A DNA stretch of 61,325 bases from Rhizobium sp. JAB6. Lineage in GTDB: Bacteria; Pseudomonadota; Alphaproteobacteria; Rhizobiales; Rhizobiaceae. Position 1 is the first letter of the stretch; each line of letters opens with the position of its first letter. Made by a program: the position numbers and the translations under genes. The stretch is taken from NCBI RefSeq assembly GCF_003024605.1, contig NZ_PYJQ01000003.1, positions 1 to 61,325 on the forward strand, in the 5' to 3' direction. The notes under the pieces are model-generated. The model had not been told where the DNA came from, did not search any database, and saw only the letters and a list, made by a program, of their open reading frames with translations. This document shows, piece after piece, positions 1 to 8,014 of this stretch.

Positions 1-340
1 TCAGGCCAATGCTGATGCGCTCTCCACGATCCAGACCGGCCGTGCCGACGCCTATGCGGCAACCGAGCTGACCGTCGCCAAGCTCGTTCAGGGCAGCACG
101 AATGTCGAGCATGCGGAGCCGTTCACCGATCCGGTCATCAACGGGAAATCCGTCAGAAGCTACGGCGGTTTCGATTTCCGGCCCGAGGACAAGGAGCTCT
201 ACAAGGCCTTCAATACCGCTCTCGAAGCCTTCAAGAAGACCGAGGACTACAAGAAGATCCTGATGTCCTATGGTCTCAGCGCAGAAAGCGTCGAGGCCGC
301 GCGCACCAAGAGCACCGAAGACCTTTGTGCGGGCAAGTGA
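1..340 (+). CDS. ABC transporter solute-binding protein, C-terminal part (Ehu-like)
   Basis: The window opens inside this gene, and only about 112 C-terminal residues are present, ending in a TGA at 338-340. The visible part has the amphipathic helices and the closing pattern (…FKKTEDYKKIL…) typical of periplasmic family 3 solute-binding proteins for polar amino acids. It lies 92 bases upstream of two permease genes and an ATPase gene in the same direction, so it should be the periplasmic receptor of that importer. Similarity of the neighbours to EhuC and EhuA suggests it is an EhuB-type ectoine/hydroxyectoine binder, but the ligand-binding N-terminal lobe is outside the window, so the substrate is inference. 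Confidence 0.8.
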   Translation, partial: QANADALSTIQTGRADAYAATELTVAKLVQGSTNVEHAEPFTDPVINGKSVRSYGGFDFRPEDKELYKAFNTALEAFKKTEDYKKILMSYGLSAESVEAARTKSTEDLCAGK

Positions 341-432
341 GCCTATCGATAATCGGGAACGATCTGGCGACGTCTGCGGATGATCGCCAGGTCGGTCGGC
401 CCCTCCCATCCTGAAACGGAGGTGACCTAACA

Positions 433-1098
433 ATGAGCTGGACACACTATCTGCCCGCATTGCTGAAGGGCGCCGAGGTGACGGCGCTCATCGCCATCGC
501 CTCCATGTTTCTTGGTGCCATTCTCGCCTTTGCGGCCGGCCTTGGGCGCTTTGCCGGAGGACGCCTGCTGTCCGCAATCGCGATCGTCTATATCGAGATC
601 TTTCGCGGTACGTCGCTTCTGGTGCAGCTTTTCTGGCTTTATTACGCACTGCCGCTGATCGGGATCTCCTTCGATCCGATCACGACGGGCATTGCCGGCC
701 TGGCGCTCAATATCGGTGCCTATGGCGCGGAAGTCGTGCGCGGCGCGCTGCAGGCGGTTCCAGATAACCAGCATGAGGCGGCACGCGCCCTGAATTTCAA
801 GCAGGGACAGACGCTTTTCCATATCGTCCTGCCGCAGGCCGTGGTCGAAATGATGCCGGCTTTCGGCAATCTTGCCGTTCAGAACCTGAAGGATACGGCA
901 CTGGTCTCGCTGATCTCGATCAGCGATCTCACCTTCCAGGCGCAGCAATTGCGCAACATCACGCTCGACAGCGTGACGATCTACTCGCTGACGCTGATTG
1001 GATATTTCATCATGGCGCTTATCCTTGTTGCCTTCATGCGCTGGTTGGAGACGGTCCTTCGCCGTGGTGCTGCCTTCCCGGGGAGGGCACCGGCATGA
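433..1098 (+). CDS. ehuC: Polar amino-acid ABC transporter permease, EhuC-like
   Basis: Inner-membrane permease of 221 residues, the usual length for the HisM/GlnP family. Several hydrophobic segments are visible, and the cytoplasmic EAA loop reads around [24 protein letters not shown] at roughly residues 115-138, which docks the ATPase. The N-terminus ([17 protein letters not shown]) and the [12 protein letters not shown] stretch near residue 60 resemble EhuC of the ectoine importer. A strong ribosome site (GGAGGTGACC) precedes the ATG. The gene overlaps the next permease gene by 4 bases, so the two are translationally coupled. Confidence is high for the family and moderate for the ectoine assignment. 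Confidence 0.85.
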   Translation: MSWTHYLPALLKGAEVTALIAIASMFLGAILAFAAGLGRFAGGRLLSAIAIVYIEIFRGTSLLVQLFWLYYALPLIGISFDPITTGIAGLALNIGAYGAEVVRGALQAVPDNQHEAARALNFKQGQTLFHIVLPQAVVEMMPAFGNLAVQNLKDTALVSLISISDLTFQAQQLRNITLDSVTIYSLTLIGYFIMALILVAFMRWLETVLRRGAAFPGRAPA

Positions 1099-1787
1099 TG
1101 TATGGCTTCACCTGGGATACGACGACGACGCTCTCCTTCGCATTGTCGATCCTGCCGATCCTCGGCATCGGCCTGATCGTGACGCTGGAGGCGGCAGCCG
1201 CCGGCTTTGCGATCGCGCTCTTTCTCGGCCTCGTCTTCGCCTTGCTCAGGCGCAGCCGCTTCGTCGCGATCTCCTGGCCGACGGCCTTCGTCATCGAGTT
1301 TCTGCGCGATACGCCGCTGCTCGTCCAGCTCTTCTTCCTCTACTACGTTCTGCCGATCTACGGCATCACGCTCCCGGCCTTCCTGACGGGTGCGCTGGCC
1401 CTTGGGCTGCAATATTCGGCCTATACCTCGGAGGTCTATCGTGGGGGTCTGGATGCCGTGCCGCGCGGACAATGGGAGGCTGCGACGGCGCTCAATCTGG
1501 GTCGCGGCCGCACCTATTGGGATATCATCATCCCGCAGGCGATCCCCCGTATCATTCCGGCGATGGGCAACTACCTCGTCTCCATGCTCAAGGAGACGCC
1601 GGTGCTTTCGGTCGTCACAGTGGTCGACATGCTCAACCTTGCCAATCTCATCGGGGATCGAACATTCGAATATCTCGTGCCGCTTTCCCTCGTCGGCCTG
1701 ATCTTTCTCATCCTCACGCTCGTCTGCTCGGCAGCCATTCATTGGCTCGAAAAGACGTTGCCGAAAAACGGAATTGCTTTGAGATGA
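1095..1787 (+). CDS. ehuD: Polar amino-acid ABC transporter permease, EhuD-like
   Basis: Second inner-membrane permease of the same importer, 230 residues. It carries the same family landmarks: a membrane segment followed by [16 protein letters not shown] near residue 65, and an EAA loop ([19 protein letters not shown]) around residues 125-145. Its ATG overlaps the stop of the preceding permease, and its own TGA overlaps the ATG of the ATPase gene. The four genes therefore read as one operon encoding a heterodimeric channel. In the family, both permeases are needed with one ATPase dimer and the periplasmic receptor. Confidence 0.85.
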   Translation: MMYGFTWDTTTTLSFALSILPILGIGLIVTLEAAAAGFAIALFLGLVFALLRRSRFVAISWPTAFVIEFLRDTPLLVQLFFLYYVLPIYGITLPAFLTGALALGLQYSAYTSEVYRGGLDAVPRGQWEAATALNLGRGRTYWDIIIPQAIPRIIPAMGNYLVSMLKETPVLSVVTVVDMLNLANLIGDRTFEYLVPLSLVGLIFLILTLVCSAAIHWLEKTLPKNGIALR

Positions 1788-2548
1788 CGCAACCTTTGAT
1801 CCGCTTTCAAGATGTGACCAAGCGCTACGGCCACCTGACCGTGCTCGACAATTTCTGCTTCGATGTGGCGCCGGGCGAGAAGGTGACGTTGATCGGCCCT
1901 TCCGGCTCCGGAAAATCGACGGTCCTGCGCATCCTGATGACGCTCGAGCCATTCCAGGAAGGAACCTTGCATCTCGCCGGCATGTCCTATCATCAGGACA
2001 ATGGGCGAGGCCGGTTTCTTGCCAGCGAGGCGCATCTGCGCCAGATCCGCACCCATGTCGGCATGGTCTTCCAGAGCTTCAACCTGTTTCCGCACATGAC
2101 CGTGCTGCGCAACGTCGTTGAAGCGCCGACACGGGTGCTCGGGCTTGGCCGGGCGGAAGCCGAGTGCCGTGCCGTCGATCTCTTGCGGATGGTCGGGCTT
2201 TCGGAGAAGAAGGATCATTATCCGAGCCAGCTTTCCGGCGGTCAGCAGCAGCGGGTCGCGATCGCCCGTGCGCTTGCCATGCGTCCAAGAGTCCTGCTGT
2301 TCGACGAGCCGACATCCGCACTCGATCCGCAGCTCGTCGGCGAAGTGCTCGGCGTCATTCGTGACCTTGCCCATGAGCATGATCTGACGATGCTGCTGGT
2401 CACGCACGAAATGCGCTTTGCCCGGGAAGTGTCCGACCGCGTCTGCTTCTTTGACAAGGGCCGCATCTGCGAACAGGGCAAGCCGGAAGAGATTTTCAGC
2501 GCGCCAAAGGAAGACCGCACGAAAGAGTTTCTGCATTCCATTCTTTGA
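1784..2548 (+). CDS. ehuA: Polar amino-acid ABC transporter ATP-binding protein, EhuA-like
   Basis: ATPase of 254 residues starting at the ATG that overlaps the preceding stop; a longer reading frame upstream is only an extension into the permease gene. The Walker A motif GPSGSGKST lies at about residues 38-46, the signature [15 protein letters not shown] near 155, Walker [14 protein letters not shown] near 178, and the switch histidine in VTHEMRFA near 212. An insert between Walker A and the Q-loop (QDNGRGRF…EAHLRQ) resembles EhuA of the ectoine importer more than GlnQ. It is the last gene of the plus-strand operon and faces the MocR-type regulator gene across 37 bases. Confidence 0.87.
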   Translation: MTQPLIRFQDVTKRYGHLTVLDNFCFDVAPGEKVTLIGPSGSGKSTVLRILMTLEPFQEGTLHLAGMSYHQDNGRGRFLASEAHLRQIRTHVGMVFQSFNLFPHMTVLRNVVEAPTRVLGLGRAEAECRAVDLLRMVGLSEKKDHYPSQLSGGQQQRVAIARALAMRPRVLLFDEPTSALDPQLVGEVLGVIRDLAHEHDLTMLLVTHEMRFAREVSDRVCFFDKGRICEQGKPEEIFSAPKEDRTKEFLHSIL

Positions 2549-2585
2549 TCGGGTGCTGTGTTGAAATTGATGCCTCCCGCTGCGA

Positions 2586-4016
2586 TTAAACGATCGTTCC
2601 CACGTCGAAAACGGGAGGCAGTTGCTCGAAGGTGCCGCGAACGGTTTCCAGCGCCGAGCGAAGGGCGGAATGGGATAGGCGGCCGCCCAGGCAGATGCGG
2701 ATGCCGCCGGTCGGACGCTCCCCTCCCGCAATGAACGGTTCGGACGGCGTGACCGCGACGCCCTTGCGGGCAAGCGCGCGCACAAGACCTTCCTCCGTCC
2801 AACGTTCCGGAACGGAAAGCCAGGCGCAAAGCGACAGGGGATGGCTGCCGGCGACGAACGGCGCCAGCACATCGGAGACGATTGCCTGCCGGGCCTCGGC
2901 CTCGCTTCGCTGGACGGCAAGCAGGGCTTGCGCCGTCCCATCCAGAACCCAGCGCGACGCCATTTCGGCAACGACATTGGTGGCACTCCATCCGGTCACG
3001 CGCAGGATCGAAGCAGCGCGGATCGAATAATGGGCCGGCACGACGAGATAACCGATGCGCAAGCCCGTCATTACGGATTTGGTGAAGCTGGTCACGAAGA
3101 AACCGAGTTCCGGGATGAGATCCGGCATGGAGGGAAGGGGAGCCCGCAGCATCGGCTTATAGACCTCATCCTCGATGACGAAGATACCATGCCGCCGGGC
3201 TATGTCAGCGATCGCGTGGCGGCGTTCCGCACCCATGACGTGGCTGGTAGGATTGCCGAGCGAGGAAACGATGACCAGTGCCGAGACATCGCCGACGGCG
3301 CAGGCGGCCTCGAAGGCGTCCGGCAGGATACCCTCGCGATCGGTCGGAAGACCGCGAAGCGTGAAACCGAGAACGTTGGCAAGGCCGATGATGCCGTGGT
3401 CGGTCAGGTTCTCGGTCAAAACCACTTCGCCGGGTCGAACGACCGAGGCGACGGCAAGGAAGAGGCCGTGAGCGGCGCCATTCGTGATGAGGATGCGATC
3501 CGGATCGGTTGTGACCGATAAGCCGGCGAGCCAGGCCTGTGCCGCGGCACGATGGGCATCGAGGCCGGCGATCGGCCGGCAAGGCCGCATGAAACTGCTA
3601 TTGTCGCTTTCGGCAAGCGCCTGCATGAGTTCACGGGCCGATCGCTCATGCGCCTCGGTATAAACAGCGCGGATGATGGAAAGATCGGCGCTGCCGCTTG
3701 GATCTCGATCGAGCATGAAGCTGTCGGCGCGTTCGGTCACACGGCTGCGCACGAAGGTGCCGCGCCCGACCTCGCCGCGCAGATAGCCGCGGCGCTCCGC
3801 CTCCTTGTAACTCAGGCTCACGGTCTGGACCGAAATGCCGAGCGCATGGGCGAGATCGCGATGCGTCGGCATCTGCGCATGCACCGGCAGGACGCCGTCA
3901 TCGATGTCGGCGATGATCTTGTCGGTGAGCAGCTTGTGCTTGGTCACGCCCTTGCGATGCTGGAGGACGGGTTTCCAGGCGCCATTGTCCTGGTGCGTTG
4001 AATCATGACGATGCAT
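2586..4016 (-). CDS. MocR-family transcriptional regulator (GntR helix-turn-helix fused to aminotransferase domain), possibly EnuR
   Basis: A 476-residue MocR-type regulator. Residues about 20-85 form the GntR winged helix (…MPTHRDLAHALGISVQTVSL…); the rest is a fold-type I aminotransferase-like domain with a PLP-lysine motif SFTKSVMTGLRIGY near residue 310. The ATG at 4016 gives the normal family length; further in-frame sequence upstream is low-complexity reading of a hairpin region. MocR proteins sense an amine or amino acid bound to PLP. Here the gene sits between an Ehu-like importer and an aminotransferase/semialdehyde dehydrogenase pair. EnuR, the ectoine-degradation regulator, has this architecture and context; GabR-like GABA control is the main alternative. 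Confidence 0.85.
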   Translation of the reverse strand: MHRHDSTHQDNGAWKPVLQHRKGVTKHKLLTDKIIADIDDGVLPVHAQMPTHRDLAHALGISVQTVSLSYKEAERRGYLRGEVGRGTFVRSRVTERADSFMLDRDPSGSADLSIIRAVYTEAHERSARELMQALAESDNSSFMRPCRPIAGLDAHRAAAQAWLAGLSVTTDPDRILITNGAAHGLFLAVASVVRPGEVVLTENLTDHGIIGLANVLGFTLRGLPTDREGILPDAFEAACAVGDVSALVIVSSLGNPTSHVMGAERRHAIADIARRHGIFVIEDEVYKPMLRAPLPSMPDLIPELGFFVTSFTKSVMTGLRIGYLVVPAHYSIRAASILRVTGWSATNVVAEMASRWVLDGTAQALLAVQRSEAEARQAIVSDVLAPFVAGSHPLSLCAWLSVPERWTEEGLVRALARKGVAVTPSEPFIAGGERPTGGIRICLGGRLSHSALRSALETVRGTFEQLPPVFDVGTIV

Positions 4017-4027
4017 GGATTGATCCG

Positions 4028-4051
4028 GTACAATTATCGAGATCCATGTAC
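4028..4051. promoter_or_regulatory. Candidate operator (GTACA-N14-TGTAC) upstream of the MocR-type regulator
   Basis: Inverted repeat GTACA at 4028-4032 and TGTAC at 4047-4051, just upstream of the regulator start at 4016. The position fits autoregulation, but the half-sites are short. Confidence 0.3.
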
Positions 4052-4083
4052 ACCATTCGGCGCCGGATGGCGACGACCGGATG

Positions 4084-4123
4084 CAATGGCGCGGCCTATT
4101 GTCAACAACAGGCCGCGCCATTG
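4084..4123 (-). terminator. Perfect 14-bp inverted repeat after the aminotransferase gene
   Basis: CAATGGCGCGGCCT at 4084-4097 pairs perfectly with AGGCCGCGCCATTG at 4110-4123 across a 12-base loop. It lies 37 bases beyond the aminotransferase stop and upstream of the regulator gene. The stem is strong, but there is no following T-tract, so it may be a transcript-stabilising or attenuating hairpin rather than a classical intrinsic terminator. Confidence 0.55.
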
Positions 4124-4159
4124 GCGTAGGATGTGTAGGGTTGTCTCTTCGGGATCGGA

Positions 4160-5539
4160 TCAACGGCCCGAAAGCACGCTTTCGATCGCGCCGGCAGCCG
4201 CCTTGACGACGGTATCGGCTTCCTCGCGCGTCAGGCACAGCGGTGGCGCGAAGCCGAGAATGTCTCCCTGCGGCATGGCCCGGCCGATGACACCGCGCTC
4301 GAGCAGCGCCGCTGCCACCTGTGGGCCGATCTTCTGCGCGGGATCGAAGAATTTGCAATCATCCTTGTCCTCGACGAATTCGATGGCTGCCATCAGGCCG
4401 TCGCCACGAACCTCGCCGACATGCCTGTGGCCGCCCACCGCCTTGGTTAGTTCGGAGCGGAAATAGGCGCCGGTCGAGCCTGCATTTTCAACGATGCCGA
4501 GTTCGTCGACCAATTCAAGATTGGCGATACCGGCGGCGGCGCAGATCGGATGCGCGGAATAGGTCCAGCCATGGCCGATGGCGCCGAGCTGATCGGATCC
4601 CTGCACGAGCACCTGCCACATCTTGTCGGAGACGATGCTGCCCGAAAGCGGCGCATAGGCCGAGGTCAAGCCCTTGGCGATGGTAATCAGGTCCGGCTTC
4701 ATGCCGTAATGATCGGAGCCGAACATCGTGCCGAGACGACCGAAGCCGGTGACCACCTCGTCGGCGACGAGCAGGACGTCGTATTTGTTAAGGACGGCCT
4801 GGATCTTCTGCCAGTAAGTTTTCGGTGGCGGGACGATGCCGCCGGTGCCGAGGATCGGCTCGCCGATGAAGGCAGCGATCGTTTCCGGGCCTTCGGCGAG
4901 GATCATTTCCTCGAGTTTATCGGCGCAATGCTGCGCAAATTGTTCTTCGTTCATCGACCGGTCGGCGCGGCGGAAGAAATAGGGAGCTTCGGTATGGAGG
5001 ATCGGCGCGCGCGGCAGGTCGAAGGCCTTGTGGAAGAGTTCGAGGCCGGTGAGGCTGCCGGTCATGACGCCGGAGCCATGATAGCCGCGCCAACGGGAGA
5101 TGATCTTCTTCTTTTCCGGACGGCCGAGAATATTGTTGTAGTACCAGATGAGCTTGATGTTGGTCTCATTGGCATCGGAACCGGAAAGGCCGAAATAGAC
5201 GCGGCTCATGCCTTCGGGTGCCCGGTCGATGATCATCTTGGACAGCGTAATCGAGGCTTCCGTGCCGTGTCCGACATAGGCGTGGTAATAGGCGAGGTTC
5301 TTTGCCTGCTCCGCTATCGCATCGGCAATTTTCTGACGGCCATAACCGACGTTGACGCAGTAAAGGCCGGCAAAGGCGTCGAGGCTCTTCTTGCCGGTGG
5401 TATCGGTGATGTAGACGCCTTCGGCGCCGGCGATAACGCGGGTCGGGGTCTCGCCGCGCGCATGCATTCCCATATGGGTCGAGGGATGGAAGAAATGGTC
5501 TCGGTCCCAGGCGTTCAGTTCGTTGCGCTTGTCCAGCAT
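4160..5539 (-). CDS. Class III (omega) aminotransferase, pyruvate-type
   Basis: PLP-dependent class III aminotransferase of 459 residues, close to the usual length. The PLP-binding motif ADEVVTGFGRLG spans about residues 259-270 and the Schiff-base lysine is K289 in ITIAKGLTSAYAPL; the GSDANET motif for phosphate binding is at about 120-126. It resembles omega-amino acid/putrescine-pyruvate transaminases (SpuC/GabT-like) and the atf gene of ectoine clusters. It would convert a terminal amine (GABA, beta-alanine, diaminobutyrate or similar) to a semialdehyde, which the dehydrogenase 29 bases upstream could oxidise. A ribosome site (AAGGA) precedes the ATG. Confidence 0.85.
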   Translation of the reverse strand: MLDKRNELNAWDRDHFFHPSTHMGMHARGETPTRVIAGAEGVYITDTTGKKSLDAFAGLYCVNVGYGRQKIADAIAEQAKNLAYYHAYVGHGTEASITLSKMIIDRAPEGMSRVYFGLSGSDANETNIKLIWYYNNILGRPEKKKIISRWRGYHGSGVMTGSLTGLELFHKAFDLPRAPILHTEAPYFFRRADRSMNEEQFAQHCADKLEEMILAEGPETIAAFIGEPILGTGGIVPPPKTYWQKIQAVLNKYDVLLVADEVVTGFGRLGTMFGSDHYGMKPDLITIAKGLTSAYAPLSGSIVSDKMWQVLVQGSDQLGAIGHGWTYSAHPICAAAGIANLELVDELGIVENAGSTGAYFRSELTKAVGGHRHVGEVRGDGLMAAIEFVEDKDDCKFFDPAQKIGPQVAAALLERGVIGRAMPQGDILGFAPPLCLTREEADTVVKAAAGAIESVLSGR

Positions 5540-5568
5540 AGTGTGGTTCCTTCTTTGTATCGGAAGCG

Positions 5569-7065
5569 TCAGGCTGTCGTGTCGACGCAGAGATATTTGA
5601 GCTCGGTGAAGGCCTCGATGCCGTGGCGGGAGCCTTCGCGGCCGAGGCCCGACTGTTTCCAGCCGCCAAATGGGATCGGGCCGCCGGTGATCTTCACGCG
5701 GTTGATGGCGACCATGCCGTATTCGAGCGCCCTGCCGAGCCGCATCTGCCGCGCGCCGTTCGCCGTCACGACATAGGCGACAAGGCCGTAGTCGGTGTCG
5801 TTGGCGCGGGCGATGACCTCGTCTTCGCTGTCGAAAGCGGTCACGACGGCAACCGGTCCGAAGGTTTCTTCGTGCATGATCAGCGCATCCGGCGAGGGCT
5901 CGACGAGCAAAGTCGGCTGAAAGAAAAGCGTCCCGGCCGGGTGCCGTTTGCCGCCGGTGACCAGCCTTGCACCGTGGCGCAAGGCGTCCGTGACCTGTTC
6001 CTCAACCTTGGCCACGGCACGTTCGTGCATGAGGGGGCCGATATCGACGGTACCGTCCAGTCCGTTTCCAACCTTGAGGGCTTCGATACGCTTAGCGAAT
6101 GCAGCGACAAAGGCGTCCATGATCGGACGCTGAACGAAGATCCGGTTGGCGGCCAGGCAATCCTGGCCGGAGGTCGCGAATTTGGCATTGACGGCGATGT
6201 CGACCGCGCGCTCGAGATCGGCGTCGTCGAAGATGATCAGCGGCGCATGGCCACCAAGCTCCATGACGAGCCGCTTCATGCTTGCGGCACACTGGCCGGC
6301 GATAAGTTTGCCGATCCCGGCCGAGCCGGTGAAACTCAAAGCTCTTACCCGAGGGTCGTCGCAGAAGGCACCGACGATGGTTGCGGCATCGCCGGTCAAT
6401 ACGTTGAAAACTCCGGCAGGAAGGCCGGCCCGTTCGCCGAGTTCGGCCAGCGCCAGCGCCGATAGCGGCGTTTCGGACGACGGATGGGCAACAATGGTGC
6501 AGCCGGCGGCGAGCGCTGCAGCCGCCTTGCGCGTGATCATGGCGGCGGGAAAATTCCAGGGCGTGACGATCCCGACAACGCCGAGGGCCTCCCTGCGGAC
6601 GAGCATTTCGCTATCCGGAAGATGGCTGGTGACGCTTTCGACGTTGATGCGCTTGGCTTCCTCGGCATACCACTCGATGAAGCCCGCGGCATAGTCGATC
6701 TCACCAAGCGATTCAGCCAAGGGCTTACCTTGTTCCAGCGTCATGATCAGCGCCAGATCCTCGCGCGCATCGATCATCAAATCATGCCATTTGCGCAGGA
6801 TCGATGACCGTTGCTGCGGCAGCAGTGAACGCCAGGCGGAAAAGGCACCAGATGCAGCGTCGATAGCCTCGAAGGCTTCTCTCTGGTCGAGGCTGGCGAC
6901 CCAGGCAAGCGTTGCGGAGGATGCGGGGTCGGTGACCGCGAAACTCTGATTGGCCTTGCCAGCAACCCAGCGGCTGGCGACATAAGAAAGGTTTCGCAGC
7001 AAATGGCGGTCGTTCAGCCGCGAAAGGGCTTCATGATGGGTGGCGCGGGCATGGAGCGCAGTCAT
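5569..7065 (-). CDS. NAD(P)-dependent semialdehyde dehydrogenase (GabD/Ssd-like)
   Basis: Aldehyde dehydrogenase superfamily protein of 498 residues. The oxyanion asparagine lies in TPWNFP (N171), the general base E269 in MELGGHAP, and the catalytic cysteine C303 in SGQDC. These fit succinate-semialdehyde dehydrogenase-type enzymes. The usual VKPA lysine motif that helps bind the nucleotide reads AHPS at about residues 193-196, so a conserved lysine appears replaced by histidine. The gene is followed by the aminotransferase gene on the same strand and preceded by an AsnC/Lrp regulator gene, the order asnC-ssd-atf known from ectoine catabolic clusters. The start has a good AAGGAG site. Confidence 0.87.
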   Translation of the reverse strand: MTALHARATHHEALSRLNDRHLLRNLSYVASRWVAGKANQSFAVTDPASSATLAWVASLDQREAFEAIDAASGAFSAWRSLLPQQRSSILRKWHDLMIDAREDLALIMTLEQGKPLAESLGEIDYAAGFIEWYAEEAKRINVESVTSHLPDSEMLVRREALGVVGIVTPWNFPAAMITRKAAAALAAGCTIVAHPSSETPLSALALAELGERAGLPAGVFNVLTGDAATIVGAFCDDPRVRALSFTGSAGIGKLIAGQCAASMKRLVMELGGHAPLIIFDDADLERAVDIAVNAKFATSGQDCLAANRIFVQRPIMDAFVAAFAKRIEALKVGNGLDGTVDIGPLMHERAVAKVEEQVTDALRHGARLVTGGKRHPAGTLFFQPTLLVEPSPDALIMHEETFGPVAVVTAFDSEDEVIARANDTDYGLVAYVVTANGARQMRLGRALEYGMVAINRVKITGGPIPFGGWKQSGLGREGSRHGIEAFTELKYLCVDTTA

Positions 7066-7184
7066 GGTCGAGTCTCTCCTTCCAGATAGCCGATGCTGTC
7101 ACGAAATGACGTGAGAGATTGTCCATTGCTGGCGCTCGACAGAGAGAAAGGATCTAAAGAGAAGCGCGGCGCTAGAGAGTTTGT

Positions 7185-7679
7185 CTATTCACTGTCAGGC
7201 GCATCCGGGGAAAGAAGGCTGGTGACCGGCAGTACCGCCTCCTCCTTCACGGTCTTGGTCACGATATAGGTGAAATAGCGCTCGATGCCGAGGTCGCGAT
7301 TGAGGAGATTGTCGATCAGGCGCTGATAGGCGTCGATATTGGCGGCCATGATCTTCAAGATATAGTCGACGCCACCGCCGACGGCCCAGCAGGCCACGAT
7401 CTCGGGAATGGCCGCTACCGCCCGCTCGAAACGATCGAAGTCGCTCTGCCGATGATTTGCCAGTGTCAGTTCCACCATGACGCTTGCGACCGGCGCGAGA
7501 CGACGGAGCGCCACGCGGGCATGATAGCCCGTGATGATCCCCGCTTTTTCAAGCTTGCGAAGGCGTAGCCAACAGGGCGTGGGCGACAGACCAACTTTCT
7601 CGGCGAGCGCGAGCTTGGTGATGCGGCCATCTCGTTGAATCGCATCCAGTATTCGAAGGTCAATGGCATCAAGTCTCAT
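7185..7679 (-). CDS. Lrp/AsnC-family transcriptional regulator
   Basis: A 164-residue feast/famine regulator. Residues about 5-60 form the AsnC helix-turn-helix (DLRILDAIQRDGRITKLALA then GLSPTPCWLRLRKLEKAGII), and residues 68-145 the RAM/ligand-binding domain with the GGGVDYILKI core. It lies 119 bases upstream of the semialdehyde dehydrogenase gene in the same direction and probably controls it, either by co-transcription or by binding in the gap. A short inverted repeat GTCA-CGAAA-TGAC occurs in that gap near 7096-7108. The effector is likely an amino acid; which one cannot be read from the sequence. Confidence 0.88.
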   Translation of the reverse strand: MRLDAIDLRILDAIQRDGRITKLALAEKVGLSPTPCWLRLRKLEKAGIITGYHARVALRRLAPVASVMVELTLANHRQSDFDRFERAVAAIPEIVACWAVGGGVDYILKIMAANIDAYQRLIDNLLNRDLGIERYFTYIVTKTVKEEAVLPVTSLLSPDAPDSE

Positions 7680-8014
7680 AGGGAAGCTGCTTATGTGTTC
7701 CGGCGTGCGTCAGCCCGCATTCTCATTCGGGTCTAAAGGCAGATGGCGATGGAGTCCATTGTGTATTCTCCCCTCAGGAAATGATCCCGAGCATGCAACC
7801 TAGCGTGAAAAAGTAGGAATCACCCGGATCGGCGAGTGCCTGGGCCTGCGGGCCGGTGCATGTCCGATCTGCATCTTCAGCGTCAGAATGATTGAATCAT
7901 CGCGGCCATCTGCAAGTCGAAGCCGATTGTTCTCCTTGGCATCGCACTTTTCTGTGCTCTTCCTTTTGCGGCGCAAGCTATCGGGGAGTCGCCTGATCAA
8001 ATACCGTTATCTCG
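7680..8014. other. Intergenic region between the AsnC regulator gene and bgsA
   Basis: This stretch holds the 5' region of the AsnC gene and the 3' end of the bgs operon. No convincing open reading frame, RNA gene or strong terminator hairpin was seen. Confidence 0.4.

Noticed and set aside
981..1952. 323-residue frame antisense to the Ehu-like permease genes
   Set aside because: No motif or ribosome site; the plus-strand permeases and ATPase explain the region fully.
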